In this document: one piece after another, positions 18,955 to 28,583 of the stretch
Layout: each line of letters starts with the position of its first letter
Position numbering within the stretch: the first letter of the stretch is position 1
Origin: Halomonas elongata DSM 2581
GTDB taxonomy: Bacteria > Pseudomonadota > Gammaproteobacteria > Pseudomonadales > Halomonadaceae
Direction of reading: 5' to 3'
Length of the DNA: 64,000 bases
NCBI RefSeq assembly: GCF_000196875.2
Contig: NC_014532.2
Location: 2,108,001-2,172,000 of the forward strand
Translations under genes and position numbers: made by a program
The notes under the pieces: generated by a model
The model's database searches: none
What the model saw: only the letters and a program-made list of their open reading frames with translations
Told to the model about the DNA's origin: nothing

Positions 18955-19348
18955 ACGTAGGCCTGCCGTCAGCGAGGCTGCTGGAAACACAACCGAATCT
19001 GCCAAAAGGGATCGACTCATGAGCGAGTACAAAGCGGTAGCTGCCGCCACCTTCAAGAGGCAGAACTGTTCCAGCAGCCACTCCTTTATGCGTCTAAGGA
19101 ATAAAAGCGTGTCTTTCCTCCATGACACGCTTCTCGAGGAAAGGGGTAAGGACAAGGTCGACAAGCCATGCTCCAGCCCCAGCGCGAGTCATGACAGGCC
19201 TTCAACCAAGTACAGGAAGAGACAGGTTCAGAGCATCTGCCATGGAGTCCATGACCTGGCCTGATCTTGAAGGGAAAACTGACCTCTTCTGACTACACGG
19301 AGGCATGACCCCGTCATGTCGTAAGTACCTATCCAGAAGGAAGTAACA
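18955..19348. other. Non-coding gap upstream of the histidine decarboxylase gene
   Basis: About 390 bp separate the divergent NRPS and histidine decarboxylase genes. A plus-strand frame of 81 codons (19019-19264) has no protein-like composition and is not called. Apart from the NRPS promoter at the left edge, the main structure is a minus-strand intrinsic terminator (19098-19132). No obvious Fur box or strong promoter was found for the plus-strand genes. Confidence 0.5.
19098..19132 (-). terminator. Minus-strand intrinsic terminator upstream of the NRPS promoter
   Basis: Read on the minus strand, AAGCGTGTC pairs with GACACGCTT (9 bp, 10-nt loop) followed by TTATTCC, a good intrinsic terminator. 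No minus-strand gene is known between it and the histidine decarboxylase start. It may stop antisense transcripts before the NRPS promoter or end a short unannotated RNA. Confidence 0.6.
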
Positions 19349-20545
19349 ATGACCCTATCCATCGAGGACCACGGCAAGCTCGACGAATTCTGGGCCTACT
19401 GTGTGAAGAATCAGTATTTCAATATTGGATACCCGGAGTCCGCAGACTTCGACTACACCATCCTGGAGCGGTTCTTGAGATTTTCCCTCAACAACTGCGG
19501 CGACTGGTCGGAATATTGTAACTACCTTCTCAATTCCTTCAGCTTCGAAAAGGAAGTCATGGAGTACTTCGCCAACCTCTTCGCCATTCCTTTCGAAGAG
19601 AGCTGGGGCTATGTGACCAATGGGGGAACTGAAGGCAACATGTTCGGGTGCTACCTGGCAAGAGAAATATTTCCTGAAGGAACCCTTTATTTTTCCGGAG
19701 ACACTCACTACTCCGTATCCAAGATAGCACGCCTTCTACGTATGAAGGCTAAAGCCATAAAATCAAAGCCTGATGGCGAGATAGACTACGATAACCTCAT
19801 CAGCAGCATCTCTCTTGATGGCGAGAAGAACCCAATTATCTTCGCCAACATCGGCACAACCCTGAAGGGTGCTGTCGATGACATTTCCATCATACAGGAA
19901 CGATTGAGCCAGGCCGGAATAGAGCGAGACAACTACTATATACATGCCGACGCGGCACTCAGCGGAATGATTCTCCCATTCACGGATAACCCACAGCCTT
20001 TCAGCTTTGCGGATGGCGTAGATTCGATTTCCGTTTCTGGCCACAAGATGATCGGATCCCCCATCCCCTGTGGGGTCGTCGTTGCTAAGCAGAGGCATGT
20101 TTCTCTTATCACCTCCAGAGTCGACTATATCCTGGCCGACGACAAGACGATCAGTGGTTCACGCAATGGACACACACCCTTGATGATGTGGACGGCAATG
20201 CGGAGCCACTCATTCTCCGATTGGCGAAACCGCATTACCCGCTGTCTGGACCTGGCCCAGCATGCCGTTGATTGCTTCCGTCAGAAAGGTATCAATGCCT
20301 GGCGACACAGAAACTCTATTACTGTCGTCTTTCCCAAACCGTCCGATGCATTATGCAAGAAACATTGCTTGGCTGCTTCCGGAGATATCGCCCACCTGAT
20401 CACTACAGGCCACCATCATGACACCCATAAAATTGACACCTTGATCAGCGATATTGTGGCAGAAATTTGCCATCACCAGACCTCAGACGTGCAGGATAAA
20501 ATCGAATCAACCAGCAATCATTCCTGGGCAGGAACTGCCTTCTGA
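19349..20545 (+). CDS. hdc: Pyridoxal-phosphate histidine decarboxylase (histamine-forming)
   Basis: The 398-residue group II decarboxylase has [20 protein letters not shown] at its start, closely matching the Morganella/Klebsiella-type Hdc as I recall it. Key features are [15 protein letters not shown], the substrate/cofactor Asp in HADAALSGM, and the PLP-binding Lys233 in [11 protein letters not shown]. It converts histidine to histamine in the cytoplasm. Equivalent genes supply the histamine of acinetobactin (basG) and anguibactin (angH). SD AAGGAAG lies just before ATG 19349. The C-terminal about 20 residues exceed the usual 378-residue length and look like a harmless tail. It heads a plus-strand group with the TonB receptor and second NRPS. 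Confidence 0.95.
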   Translation: MTLSIEDHGKLDEFWAYCVKNQYFNIGYPESADFDYTILERFLRFSLNNCGDWSEYCNYLLNSFSFEKEVMEYFANLFAIPFEESWGYVTNGGTEGNMFGCYLAREIFPEGTLYFSGDTHYSVSKIARLLRMKAKAIKSKPDGEIDYDNLISSISLDGEKNPIIFANIGTTLKGAVDDISIIQERLSQAGIERDNYYIHADAALSGMILPFTDNPQPFSFADGVDSISVSGHKMIGSPIPCGVVVAKQRHVSLITSRVDYILADDKTISGSRNGHTPLMMWTAMRSHSFSDWRNRITRCLDLAQHAVDCFRQKGINAWRHRNSITVVFPKPSDALCKKHCLAASGDIAHLITTGHHHDTHKIDTLISDIVAEICHHQTSDVQDKIESTSNHSWAGTAF

Positions 20546-20734
20546 TCGACACTATTTTTTACGCAGACACATAGAGGCCACCCACCATGTTCAAAATGAA
20601 AACGAAACAACAACAGCAGAAACCGAAAAAATGGATCAACAAACTCCACACAACCGGATAGATCACCACCAAAAACAAAATCTCACTTCAAGCATCATGA
20701 TGAATTTTCAAGATCATTCAACCGGAACTAAAAA

Positions 20735-22846
20735 ATGTCTTTAATGCATCGCACGCCCCATCGCTCAAAAAATTCTCATGGAACGACTTTAACCAATACT
20801 TTTTTCATCCCCTGTGTGGCACTTTTCGCAGGGCATGCCATAGCCCAGGACGGTGAAGATTCCAGCAATGCAACAAAGCTGGACACCATTGTCGTCACGG
20901 GCGAGAAGATGGAAAGATCATTGCACCGGACCGCCAGTAGTGTATCTGTCATCACCGCTGATGATGTCGAGAGCGAGCCACAGGCACAAACGGTTCCCGA
21001 TATTCTGGATGGCGTACCGAATATACTGTACACAAGCAAGACAGACGCACCGATAATTCGAGGCGTTGACACCAAAGGGCCTGTTAGAGCAGGGAATGCC
21101 TATCTGTCCAAACCGGTTCCACGAGCGACAATCAGTGTAGATGGCCGCTATCTCAGCTCGGCCGAATACGGCATCGGCGCCGCCACGCTGTGGGATGTCG
21201 ACTCGATCGAAGTCTTCCGCGGGCCGCAGACTACCAGCCAGGGAGCCAATAGTATCGCAGGCGCCATTGTCATTAACACCAAGGATCCGACGTTCACCCC
21301 TGAATGGGGAGGCCAGCTATTATATGGTAGCGAAAACAAGCAACGTGCCTCCTTCGTCGCATCTGGACCACTGTCTGATGACTTCGCTGCACGTCTCGCC
21401 CTCGACTATAGCGGACGAGATACTTTCGTCTCCTACACCAACCCCGAGTTTACGGCGCACGACAAGGATCTGGATTTCGAGAATTTCAACGCACGACTCA
21501 AGGCTCTCTGGCAACCACTCGATATCCCCGGGATCGAAGCGAAATTCACCTTTTCTCACACGGAAGTTGATCGTCCATCAAGCGAACCTGTATCGAAACC
21601 ATACAAGGATCATAATAGCGAAACCCTTTATGTAGACACTCAAGAGACGGTAAGCGACACAGCCATACTCGATCTTGACTATGATTTCGGCAATGATGTG
21701 CGCATCAGCAACCAGCTTCAATATTCTTCAGGGGAGTTTAATTTCTACTTCTCTCCACCGTTTTCCGGAACTGCGTCCCGGGACTTTGACAACATATCCA
21801 ACGAGCTGCGCCTTAATTTCGGCAGCACGGAATCGGAATTCAGTGGTTTCTCCGGAGTTTACTATTCACACGAGAACTCCAAGAACAAGCTTGACAATAG
21901 TCTAGGATGGACCGATGCCGATATCACACAGGATAGCCTCGGTATTTTTTCCGAAGTTTCGTGGAGATTCATCGACGACTGGACGCTGACAGGTGGGCTA
22001 CGCTACCAGCGTGACCGTATACAGCATGAAGGTATTGCAAGCTATGTTCCAGATGTCGATTATGCCTATGACGAAACCTTTGATGCGGTGCTTCCCAAAG
22101 TCTCCCTTGCCTACGATATCTCGGACGATGTCACCGTGGGTGCGTTGATCAGCAAAGGGTATGTTCCGGGTGGAACGGGTGTCGATTTCTCAGGAGGAAA
22201 ATACTACACCTTCAATGAAGAAACCGCTTGGAACTATGAACTCTTCACTCGAGCAAACTTTCTCGATGATCGTCTCTTCCTCTCCAGCAACCTCTTCTAT
22301 ACAGTCTACGAAGACTCGCAACGTTCCGTCACCGATTACACTGACGATGGCCGGAGGAGCTCGATAATCGTCAATGGGGATGAAGCAAAAGCCTACGGCC
22401 TCGAGATGAATACTGACTATCAGGCAACGGATGCCCTTCGTCTGCATGCTGGACTTGGTCTCTTGAAAACAAACGTCAGTGAGTTCAATGACTCTCGAGG
22501 CTCAGAATTCGTTGACAATGAGTTTTCCCAATCTCCCGGCTACATGTTCAATATTGGCGCCGCATGGGATATCAATTCACAGTTCCGTCTGAGTGGGGAC
22601 ATCCGTCATACGGATGGTTATTTCTCGACCGATGATAACGACCCGAGCCTTCATGTCGATTCCTACACCCTTGCCAATGCCAAGTTGACGCACTACCTGA
22701 CCGACAATATCGAGCTCTTCGCTTATGTCGACAACATCTGGGATGAAGATGCTCCGACGCAGAAATTCACCGACCGCTCTGCCGGGGTTTCTGCCTATAT
22801 CGTATCTCCTCGTGAATTCGGGGTAGGGCTGAAAGCCAGCTTCTGA
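20735..22846 (+). CDS. TonB-dependent siderophore receptor (BauA/FatA-like role)
   Basis: The 703-residue outer-membrane protein has a signal peptide with core FFIPCVALFAGHAIAQ and a TonB box DTIVVTGEKM. The plug domain includes PDILDGVPNI, the DVDSIEVFRGPQTTSQGANS motif and AIVINTKDP. The rest is a beta-barrel with alternating aromatic strands, ending ...GVGLKASF with the expected terminal Phe. Its place between the histidine decarboxylase and PCP-C NRPS genes makes the locus's own ferric siderophore the likely ligand. The 190-bp gap upstream shows no recognised gene. SD is GGAA 8 nt before ATG 20735. Confidence 0.92.
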   Translation: MSLMHRTPHRSKNSHGTTLTNTFFIPCVALFAGHAIAQDGEDSSNATKLDTIVVTGEKMERSLHRTASSVSVITADDVESEPQAQTVPDILDGVPNILYTSKTDAPIIRGVDTKGPVRAGNAYLSKPVPRATISVDGRYLSSAEYGIGAATLWDVDSIEVFRGPQTTSQGANSIAGAIVINTKDPTFTPEWGGQLLYGSENKQRASFVASGPLSDDFAARLALDYSGRDTFVSYTNPEFTAHDKDLDFENFNARLKALWQPLDIPGIEAKFTFSHTEVDRPSSEPVSKPYKDHNSETLYVDTQETVSDTAILDLDYDFGNDVRISNQLQYSSGEFNFYFSPPFSGTASRDFDNISNELRLNFGSTESEFSGFSGVYYSHENSKNKLDNSLGWTDADITQDSLGIFSEVSWRFIDDWTLTGGLRYQRDRIQHEGIASYVPDVDYAYDETFDAVLPKVSLAYDISDDVTVGALISKGYVPGGTGVDFSGGKYYTFNEETAWNYELFTRANFLDDRLFLSSNLFYTVYEDSQRSVTDYTDDGRRSSIIVNGDEAKAYGLEMNTDYQATDALRLHAGLGLLKTNVSEFNDSRGSEFVDNEFSQSPGYMFNIGAAWDINSQFRLSGDIRHTDGYFSTDDNDPSLHVDSYTLANAKLTHYLTDNIELFAYVDNIWDEDAPTQKFTDRSAGVSAYIVSPREFGVGLKASF

Positions 22847-22967
22847 TACAGCGATGCCGGCTATTTTCTTCCTTTTGTGGAGAAGTGGCCGGTATACCGT
22901 AGCCCAGTTTCCAGCCCACAGGACTCCTGTTACTCCTTCGCCCCCCTTTAATTTGGAACCCGCACCG

Positions 22968-25766
22968 ATGATGGAAAATCAGCCAGAGAGCCAACCAGAT
23001 TCCAGACTTTCCAACCATGAAGAATATATCTGGATGCAACAACAGAGCCCCGACAGCTCGTTGAGCGAGTTGCGCGCATGGAAACTAGGCGACAAGGTCG
23101 AACTATCCCGACTGCTGCAAGCCCTCCAGACACTGACGCAGCATTACCCCGAGCTCGATGCCCGCTACCGCTTCCGTGATGATGGCGAGCTGGTCAAGAC
23201 GTACGCCGCCTCCACCAGCCCCAGAGTCGATCTCCGACAGGCACACACAACCTCGGACATGGCGCGTCAACTTGTGGAATGGCAGGAGGTTCATTGGGAC
23301 CTCGAGAGAGTTCCTCCTTTCAAGGCAGCGATCATCCATTGCAATGAAGACGTCATCCTGGCACTTGCTGCCCACAAGATCCTGGCTGAAAGCTGGTGCG
23401 TTTCCCGCATTCTGCAGACAGTGTCCGGGCTCTACCTGGATGAGCCTCTTGCTTCTGCCCGACACGTCCTGCCTGCCGAACGGGTACCGGCGCTCCCTTC
23501 GAGCGTGGCGCCCATCCAGTGGTCTCGCAATGCCTCAGGGCATGCCATCCAGAGTCTCCAGACACCCTTGGTGCCTCTCGGCAGAGCCCGGTATCTGGCC
23601 CTGAAATACAAGGTCTCTCTATCGACACATGAAATCCCCCTTGCCCCTATCGCCAGCGAGGGAGTGGATATCACGACGCTCCGGGTCATCATTGCCACGC
23701 ATTTTGCCCGCTTCATCGCCGAAACGGGACAACATGAAACGATCGGCTTGAGCCTGATCACTCCTGGGGGAACTCATCGGCTGACACTTCGCCCTGGCGA
23801 TGGTGACGTGCTGGCACACCGCACGATAATGGAAACGATCAAAGGGCATGCCTCCTCCATCTCGGAACCTGATGATGCCCTGCCCTGGATCGAGATCAAC
23901 CTGACCGGAGGCCTGACAAGCCCTGATGGCATCATCGATCAGGAACTGCTGATTCCCACCCGCGAGGCTCATACCGACTTCATGCTTGCCATCATGCCTG
24001 ACCATGGGTCATCCATTGACCTCGTCCTTACCACCGGCCAGGCGGTTTCCTCGCATGCGGGCGTATTCCTCCTCGATCGCTTCCTTTGCCGATTGGCATC
24101 AGGAGAACCATCCGTGTCGGGCCTGGATACGCAGCCAGCTACCAGTGCCGAAGACACAAGAGAAGACGTCGCCGACCGGCTGGATATCGCCATGATTATT
24201 CTGGAGGAGTTTCGCACTACACTCGGCGCCCCCGAAATGCAGCAGGATGATGATTTCTTCGACTTTGGCGGCCACTCTCTGCTGGCAACACGCATCATCG
24301 GCCGTCTACTGGATTCGCACGGATTGGAAGTCAATTTCAATGACTTCTTCGACGCTCCTTCGGCAGAAGCGCTTGCCGCTCGGATATCGGTGACGAGAGC
24401 TGACTGCAGCCCCTCTCCTTCTCCCCCCCAGACTGTCGCTTCTTCCAAGGCTCCTCTCGCGCTGGCCCAGACCTCGTTATGGAAGGCCTATGCCGCTCAC
24501 GACTTTGGCACTATCTTCAACCTTCCCTTCGGGCTGGAGTTTTTGGACGCCGTTGACGAGAGCCTGTTCGAACAGGCCTTCAGGGATGTGCTCAAGCGGC
24601 ATGCAGGCCTGCGTACCCTGTTCTACCAGCAAGACGGCAGGACATGGCAGCAGGCCATTTCCATCTCGGAACTGGCCGATTATCGCTGGTTCTGGACCAG
24701 CCGCGAAAGCCAGGGCATCACCCTGCAGGACGAGGCTTCACACCGCTTCGATCTAGCGAGCGAGCTGCCGCTCCGCGTCCGTTTCCTGCGCGACTCGAAA
24801 ACCGGGAATCAGGTTCTGTCACTGCTCGTTCATCACATGGCGATTGACGAGTGGTCTCTCAATACCGTGATAGACGACTTGCGACATGCCTATCTTGCTC
24901 GCAGCTCGGGCAGCGAACCCCTCTGGACAAGACCGGCTCCACCCTTCCACGACTTTGCCCATCAGCAGCACACCGCGGGAGTCGATCCAGGCCATCTTCA
25001 ATACTGGAAGGACCGACTGGCCGGAGCCAACTCCCAACTGCAACTTTTCAGTGGAGATAAGCCGGAGGAGACCGAAACCGCCTCCCTGGCGGCGGACTGG
25101 ATCGAACAGCCACTCACGCAGGAAATCAGCAATCGGCTCTATGCCATTGCGCGACACCACAACGTTTCGCTGTTCAATGTCATCTATACCGCCATTGCAC
25201 TGACATTGCACAGCATCGGGCAGTCACGGGACATCGTCATCGGTACCTCCGCTTCGGGACGCACCGACCCGACGTTTTACGAGACGGTCGGCTACTTCAC
25301 CACTATGGTCGCCCACCGGATCTCGGTGACGCCCGAAATGCCGATCGCCAGGCTACTCGACAACATTCAGCACCAGATCGGCGAGTCGATGGCCTATGCA
25401 GATGTACCAATCGACCTCATTCAACAGGCGCTAGGCATGGCAGAGGGTGATGGCCTGCCGTTCGAAGCCTATGTGCAGATCCACGCCAAGAATGCCCTGA
25501 ATGGCTCCCTTGCCACCGCAGATGGAGAAACCATCAGGTACCGCCAGATCGATCCAGACAAGAGCGAGTCGATGTTCGACCTTCAGTTCGAAATCATGGA
25601 GGACAATATCGAAGGCGAAAATCACCTGCGCTTGGTGATCACCTATAACGCTGACCGCTACCACAAGGAGCAGGCCGAAAAGCTCGGTGCCACCATCCGC
25701 AAGACGCTCTCCTTCTTCGCCGAGCATGAGTTGCTGAATGCGCCGGTCAGCGAAGTGACCCTATGA
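22968..25766 (+). CDS. NRPS degenerate C-PCP-C (rear half of a VibF-like synthetase)
   Basis: The 932-residue protein has three regions. Residues about 10-390 form a condensation-like domain whose active-site HHxxxDG reads HKILAES (His136 then Lys), so it is probably inactive. A carrier domain (about 395-480) has an intact DDDFFDFGGHSLLATR, phosphopantetheine Ser437 (codon 24276-24278). A second condensation domain (about 500-930) has intact histidines HHMAIDEW (His622/His623). The C-PCP-C order equals the C-terminal half of VibF, where the first C domain is dispensable. The PCP should carry the azoline amino acid activated by the Cy-Cy-A protein, and the last C domain should release it onto N-hydroxyhistamine, so no thioesterase is needed. 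The ATG pair at 22968 is chosen with GGAA about 9 nt upstream; the frame is open from 22854. Confidence 0.88.
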   Translation: MMENQPESQPDSRLSNHEEYIWMQQQSPDSSLSELRAWKLGDKVELSRLLQALQTLTQHYPELDARYRFRDDGELVKTYAASTSPRVDLRQAHTTSDMARQLVEWQEVHWDLERVPPFKAAIIHCNEDVILALAAHKILAESWCVSRILQTVSGLYLDEPLASARHVLPAERVPALPSSVAPIQWSRNASGHAIQSLQTPLVPLGRARYLALKYKVSLSTHEIPLAPIASEGVDITTLRVIIATHFARFIAETGQHETIGLSLITPGGTHRLTLRPGDGDVLAHRTIMETIKGHASSISEPDDALPWIEINLTGGLTSPDGIIDQELLIPTREAHTDFMLAIMPDHGSSIDLVLTTGQAVSSHAGVFLLDRFLCRLASGEPSVSGLDTQPATSAEDTREDVADRLDIAMIILEEFRTTLGAPEMQQDDDFFDFGGHSLLATRIIGRLLDSHGLEVNFNDFFDAPSAEALAARISVTRADCSPSPSPPQTVASSKAPLALAQTSLWKAYAAHDFGTIFNLPFGLEFLDAVDESLFEQAFRDVLKRHAGLRTLFYQQDGRTWQQAISISELADYRWFWTSRESQGITLQDEASHRFDLASELPLRVRFLRDSKTGNQVLSLLVHHMAIDEWSLNTVIDDLRHAYLARSSGSEPLWTRPAPPFHDFAHQQHTAGVDPGHLQYWKDRLAGANSQLQLFSGDKPEETETASLAADWIEQPLTQEISNRLYAIARHHNVSLFNVIYTAIALTLHSIGQSRDIVIGTSASGRTDPTFYETVGYFTTMVAHRISVTPEMPIARLLDNIQHQIGESMAYADVPIDLIQQALGMAEGDGLPFEAYVQIHAKNALNGSLATADGETIRYRQIDPDKSESMFDLQFEIMEDNIEGENHLRLVITYNADRYHKEQAEKLGATIRKTLSFFAEHELLNAPVSEVTL

Positions 25767-25784
25767 ACAGGTGACGACGTATGA

Positions 25785-25823
25785 TGCCTGCCAGCCTGCC
25801 CTCCAAGGCATGGCTGGCAGGCA
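25785..25823. terminator. Hairpin between convergent siderophore operons
   Basis: TGCCTGCCAG (25785-25794) pairs with CTGGCAGGCA (25814-25823): 10 perfect base pairs, 19 nt apart, directly after the second NRPS gene and before the end of the binding-protein gene. A T-run is lacking on both strands. Confidence 0.5.
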
Positions 25824-25885
25824 AACCAGTTACTACAGAATGGCCCTCGCGCTGCCTGGATCCGCTACCGGCGACCGATGCAGGC

Positions 25886-26866
25886 TCAGCCGCGGTAAGC
25901 CTTGAGAACATCATCCATGATGATGTTGAGTGGCGTAATGCTGGCCCCGGTGACATACCAGGCTTCCGGGTCGACGAAGATCACGCGATCATTCTTCCAC
26001 GCCTTGGTTTCGCGCAGAAGCGGGTTCGCCAGACTCTCGGCATTCAGCACGGGGCGATGCTCCATCACGGCGGTACGATCAATGACGAAAAGGATGTCGG
26101 GATCGGATTCCTGAATGAACTCGCTCGAGATCGGCTGGCCATGTAGTCCTGTTTCAGGTGAGGTACTGGCTGGCTTGACGCCTAGAGTGTCAAATACGAA
26201 GCCATAACGCGAATTGACACCGAAGGAAGCAAAGGTGCCATTGTTGTGCATCACCACGAGGGCTTTTTCCGGACGTCCTTCCGTGACGTTCCTCACCTCC
26301 TCAGCCTTCTCCTCGAGCTCCTCGCCTTTTTCCCTTGCCAACTCCTGCTTGCCAAAGATCCTTCCCAGTGTCATCAGGTGGTCCCTGATCACCTCAATAT
26401 ACCCACTCTGGCTGTTACGATAGTCGACATCGAAGTGAAGCACCGGAGAAAACTGACTTATTTCATCATAATGATTCGCCTGGAGGGACGTCATCAATAC
26501 CAGGTCAGGATGAAGCTCATAAACCTTCTCGATATTGGGTTTGACGATGAACCCCAGATCCATGACATCCGGATCATTCTTGTACTGGGACAGGAAATCA
26601 GGCACGAAATCCTTGGGAGCTCCCGCCACCTCGACGCCAAGCTGGTCCAGAAAGTCGAGTTCGTTCATATCGAGAACAGCAACGCGTTCTGGCCGCTCCT
26701 CGATCACCGTCTTCCCCAGGCTATGCTCGATAGTCATCGGACTGAAGGCACCAGAGGGATCGGTATGTTCCTCATCTTTCCCTGCCTGAGCGACACCAGG
26801 TGCCAGGGACAGCATGGCAACGGCCAGCGCAGCCGCTCGTCCACCACTCTTGATATTCTCGATCAT
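25886..26866 (-). CDS. Periplasmic ferric-siderophore binding protein (FatB/BauB-like)
   Basis: The 326-residue class III substrate-binding protein has a signal peptide (AALAVAMLSLAPGVAQA, cleavage before GKDEE), then PERVAVLDMNELDFLDQLG, LHPDLVLMTS and the terminal TPLNIIMDDVLKAYRG. No lipobox Cys is present, so it should be a soluble periplasmic protein. It captures the ferric siderophore after outer-membrane passage and passes it to the two permeases. ATG 26866 has GAGGAG 8 nt upstream and overlaps the stop of the ATPase gene by 4 bp (ATGA). It is the last gene of a six-gene minus-strand operon. Confidence 0.9.
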   Translation of the reverse strand: MIENIKSGGRAAALAVAMLSLAPGVAQAGKDEEHTDPSGAFSPMTIEHSLGKTVIEERPERVAVLDMNELDFLDQLGVEVAGAPKDFVPDFLSQYKNDPDVMDLGFIVKPNIEKVYELHPDLVLMTSLQANHYDEISQFSPVLHFDVDYRNSQSGYIEVIRDHLMTLGRIFGKQELAREKGEELEEKAEEVRNVTEGRPEKALVVMHNNGTFASFGVNSRYGFVFDTLGVKPASTSPETGLHGQPISSEFIQESDPDILFVIDRTAVMEHRPVLNAESLANPLLRETKAWKNDRVIFVDPEAWYVTGASITPLNIIMDDVLKAYRG

Positions 26867-27639
26867 CGTATTTCTCCTCTCGGGGTGAAGTAATTGCACA
26901 GACGTCCATTGCCATTGCTCAGGATCTCGAAATCCAGCGAATAAAGGTCGCGAAGCCTTTCCTTGGTCACGACATCATCGACGCAACCAGAAAAATGGAT
27001 ACTCCCTTCCTTCATCGCGACAATATGATCGGAATAGTTGGCGGCGAAGTTGATGTCATGGATGACCGTTACCACGGTTCTTCCATGGTCATCACACAGG
27101 CAGCGCAGGGCGCGCATGATCTGTACCTCATGCCGCATGTCGAGATTGTTCAATGGCTCGTCCAGCAACAGATATTCCGTCTGCTGAGCGATGGTCATGG
27201 CCAAGAAGGCCATCTGGCGCTGGCCACCACTCAACTCATCGATATAGGCTCGCCTCAGTGGGGCGAGCGACAAGAACTCGATGGCCTCATCGACGATGTA
27301 CTGATCCTCACCGGTCAGGACACCTCGGTTATAGGGAAAGCGCCCGAAGGCGACGAGCTCCTCGACCCGCAGACGCAGGTTGAAGTCAGGTGACTGGCGC
27401 AAGGTGGCAACACGCTTGGCGTAATCGGCAATCTTGATACCCTTGACGCTCTCGCCATGCAGGCGGATATCCCCTCCGCTTGGCTCGAGGAGCCGAGCCA
27501 TCAGCATCAGCAACGTCGACTTTCCAGCGCCATTGGGGCCAATGAGCGAAGTCAGACAGCCTGATGGGAAGCGAGTCTCGACCCCGGACAGTACCACCTT
27601 GTCGCCATAACGCTTGTGCAGGTTGGTGATCGTGATCAT
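26863..27639 (-). CDS. Ferric-siderophore ABC transporter ATPase (FatE/BauE-like)
   Basis: The 258-residue ATPase has Walker A GPNGAGKST, Q-loop RQSPDF, signature LSGGQRQMAF, Walker B YLLLDEPLNNLD and switch His in VIHDINF. This is a FecE/FepC-type importer ATPase that energises the two adjacent permeases. ATG 27639 overlaps the preceding permease stop by 4 bp, indicating translational coupling; the upstream extension of the frame to 27783 is inside the permease and is discarded. Confidence 0.93.
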   Translation of the reverse strand: MITITNLHKRYGDKVVLSGVETRFPSGCLTSLIGPNGAGKSTLLMLMARLLEPSGGDIRLHGESVKGIKIADYAKRVATLRQSPDFNLRLRVEELVAFGRFPYNRGVLTGEDQYIVDEAIEFLSLAPLRRAYIDELSGGQRQMAFLAMTIAQQTEYLLLDEPLNNLDMRHEVQIMRALRCLCDDHGRTVVTVIHDINFAANYSDHIVAMKEGSIHFSGCVDDVVTKERLRDLYSLDFEILSNGNGRLCNYFTPRGEIR

Positions 27640-28583
27640 ACGGTTCCTCGAGTGCGAACCATGAGCATAAGAAAGTAGGTACCACAGACCAGATTGATCA
27701 GGATTCCAATCGTGGTCTTGTAGTTGAAAACGTGTTCCACCATGAGCTGGGCGATGATGAACATGCCCGTGGCAATGGCACATCCCATCGGCAACAGGAC
27801 CCGATGCCGTGGTGATCGGGCCAGCGCATAGGTGATATTGGCGACGAATATGCCCATGAAGGCCGTGGGGCCGATCAGGCTGGTCGAAACGGCCACGAGA
27901 ACCGCAATCAAGGCCAGGTAGAGCTTTACCTTGGCCTGATAGTCCACCCCCAGGGAAATGGCCTGGTCACGGCCCAGAGCAATCACATCGAGCACCGGCA
28001 GGTCCTTGCGCCCCACCACGCACACGACCGCTACAAGAATGGCGGAATAAAGCAGGCGTTCAGGCTCCACCCGTTCGAAGGATAGCTGAGCGAAACCCTG
28101 AAAGATCGCGAACTCTCCGGGACTGATTCTGAGCTGGATGAACTGGGTGAAGGTACTGATCACCATGGTCAGGACAAGCCCGACCAGCAACAGAAAGAAG
28201 ACGTTGTTCTTTCCCTGCCGGAACAACCATCGATGAATGGCCCAGGAGTACACCAGCATCAGTAGAATGGAAATGAAATAATTGGCGTTCTTGCCCAGTA
28301 CCACCAGGCTCGAGACTCCCATCGTCAAGATCAGCAGAGACTGCAGCAGCAGATAGACAGCCTCATAGCCCATTATCGCTGGTGTCAGAATTCTGTTGCC
28401 GGCAATGGTCTGAAACATGATCGATGACAGCGCAACACAAACGCCACCAATGAGCATGGCAGCGAGTCGGGACAGGCGCTTGGGAATGATGTAGTCCAGG
28501 TCAAGGCCGGAGTTCACCAGCACAAAGGTCGCTGCCAGGATGACAAGCACGCCCCATACGAAAATCCGGTTATCCCACCGCAT
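27636..28583 (-). CDS. Ferric-siderophore ABC transporter permease (FecCD family)
   Basis: The 315-residue hydrophobic protein has about 8-10 predicted membrane segments and FecCD features such as GGVCVALSSIMFQTIAGNRI, LTPAIMGYEAVYLL and SLIGPTAFMGIFVAN. It forms the inner-membrane channel with the upstream permease. Its ATG overlaps the previous stop (TAATG), and its stop overlaps the ATPase start. It corresponds in role to one of the FatC/FatD or BauC/BauD pair. Confidence 0.92.
   Translation of the reverse strand: MRWDNRIFVWGVLVILAATFVLVNSGLDLDYIIPKRLSRLAAMLIGGVCVALSSIMFQTIAGNRILTPAIMGYEAVYLLLQSLLILTMGVSSLVVLGKNANYFISILLMLVYSWAIHRWLFRQGKNNVFFLLLVGLVLTMVISTFTQFIQLRISPGEFAIFQGFAQLSFERVEPERLLYSAILVAVVCVVGRKDLPVLDVIALGRDQAISLGVDYQAKVKLYLALIAVLVAVSTSLIGPTAFMGIFVANITYALARSPRHRVLLPMGCAIATGMFIIAQLMVEHVFNYKTTIGILINLVCGTYFLMLMVRTRGTV

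Noticed and set aside
19019..19264. Possible 81-residue protein between the NRPS and histidine decarboxylase genes
   Set aside because: Composition is not protein-like, it spans the minus-strand terminator, and no homologous pattern is recognised.
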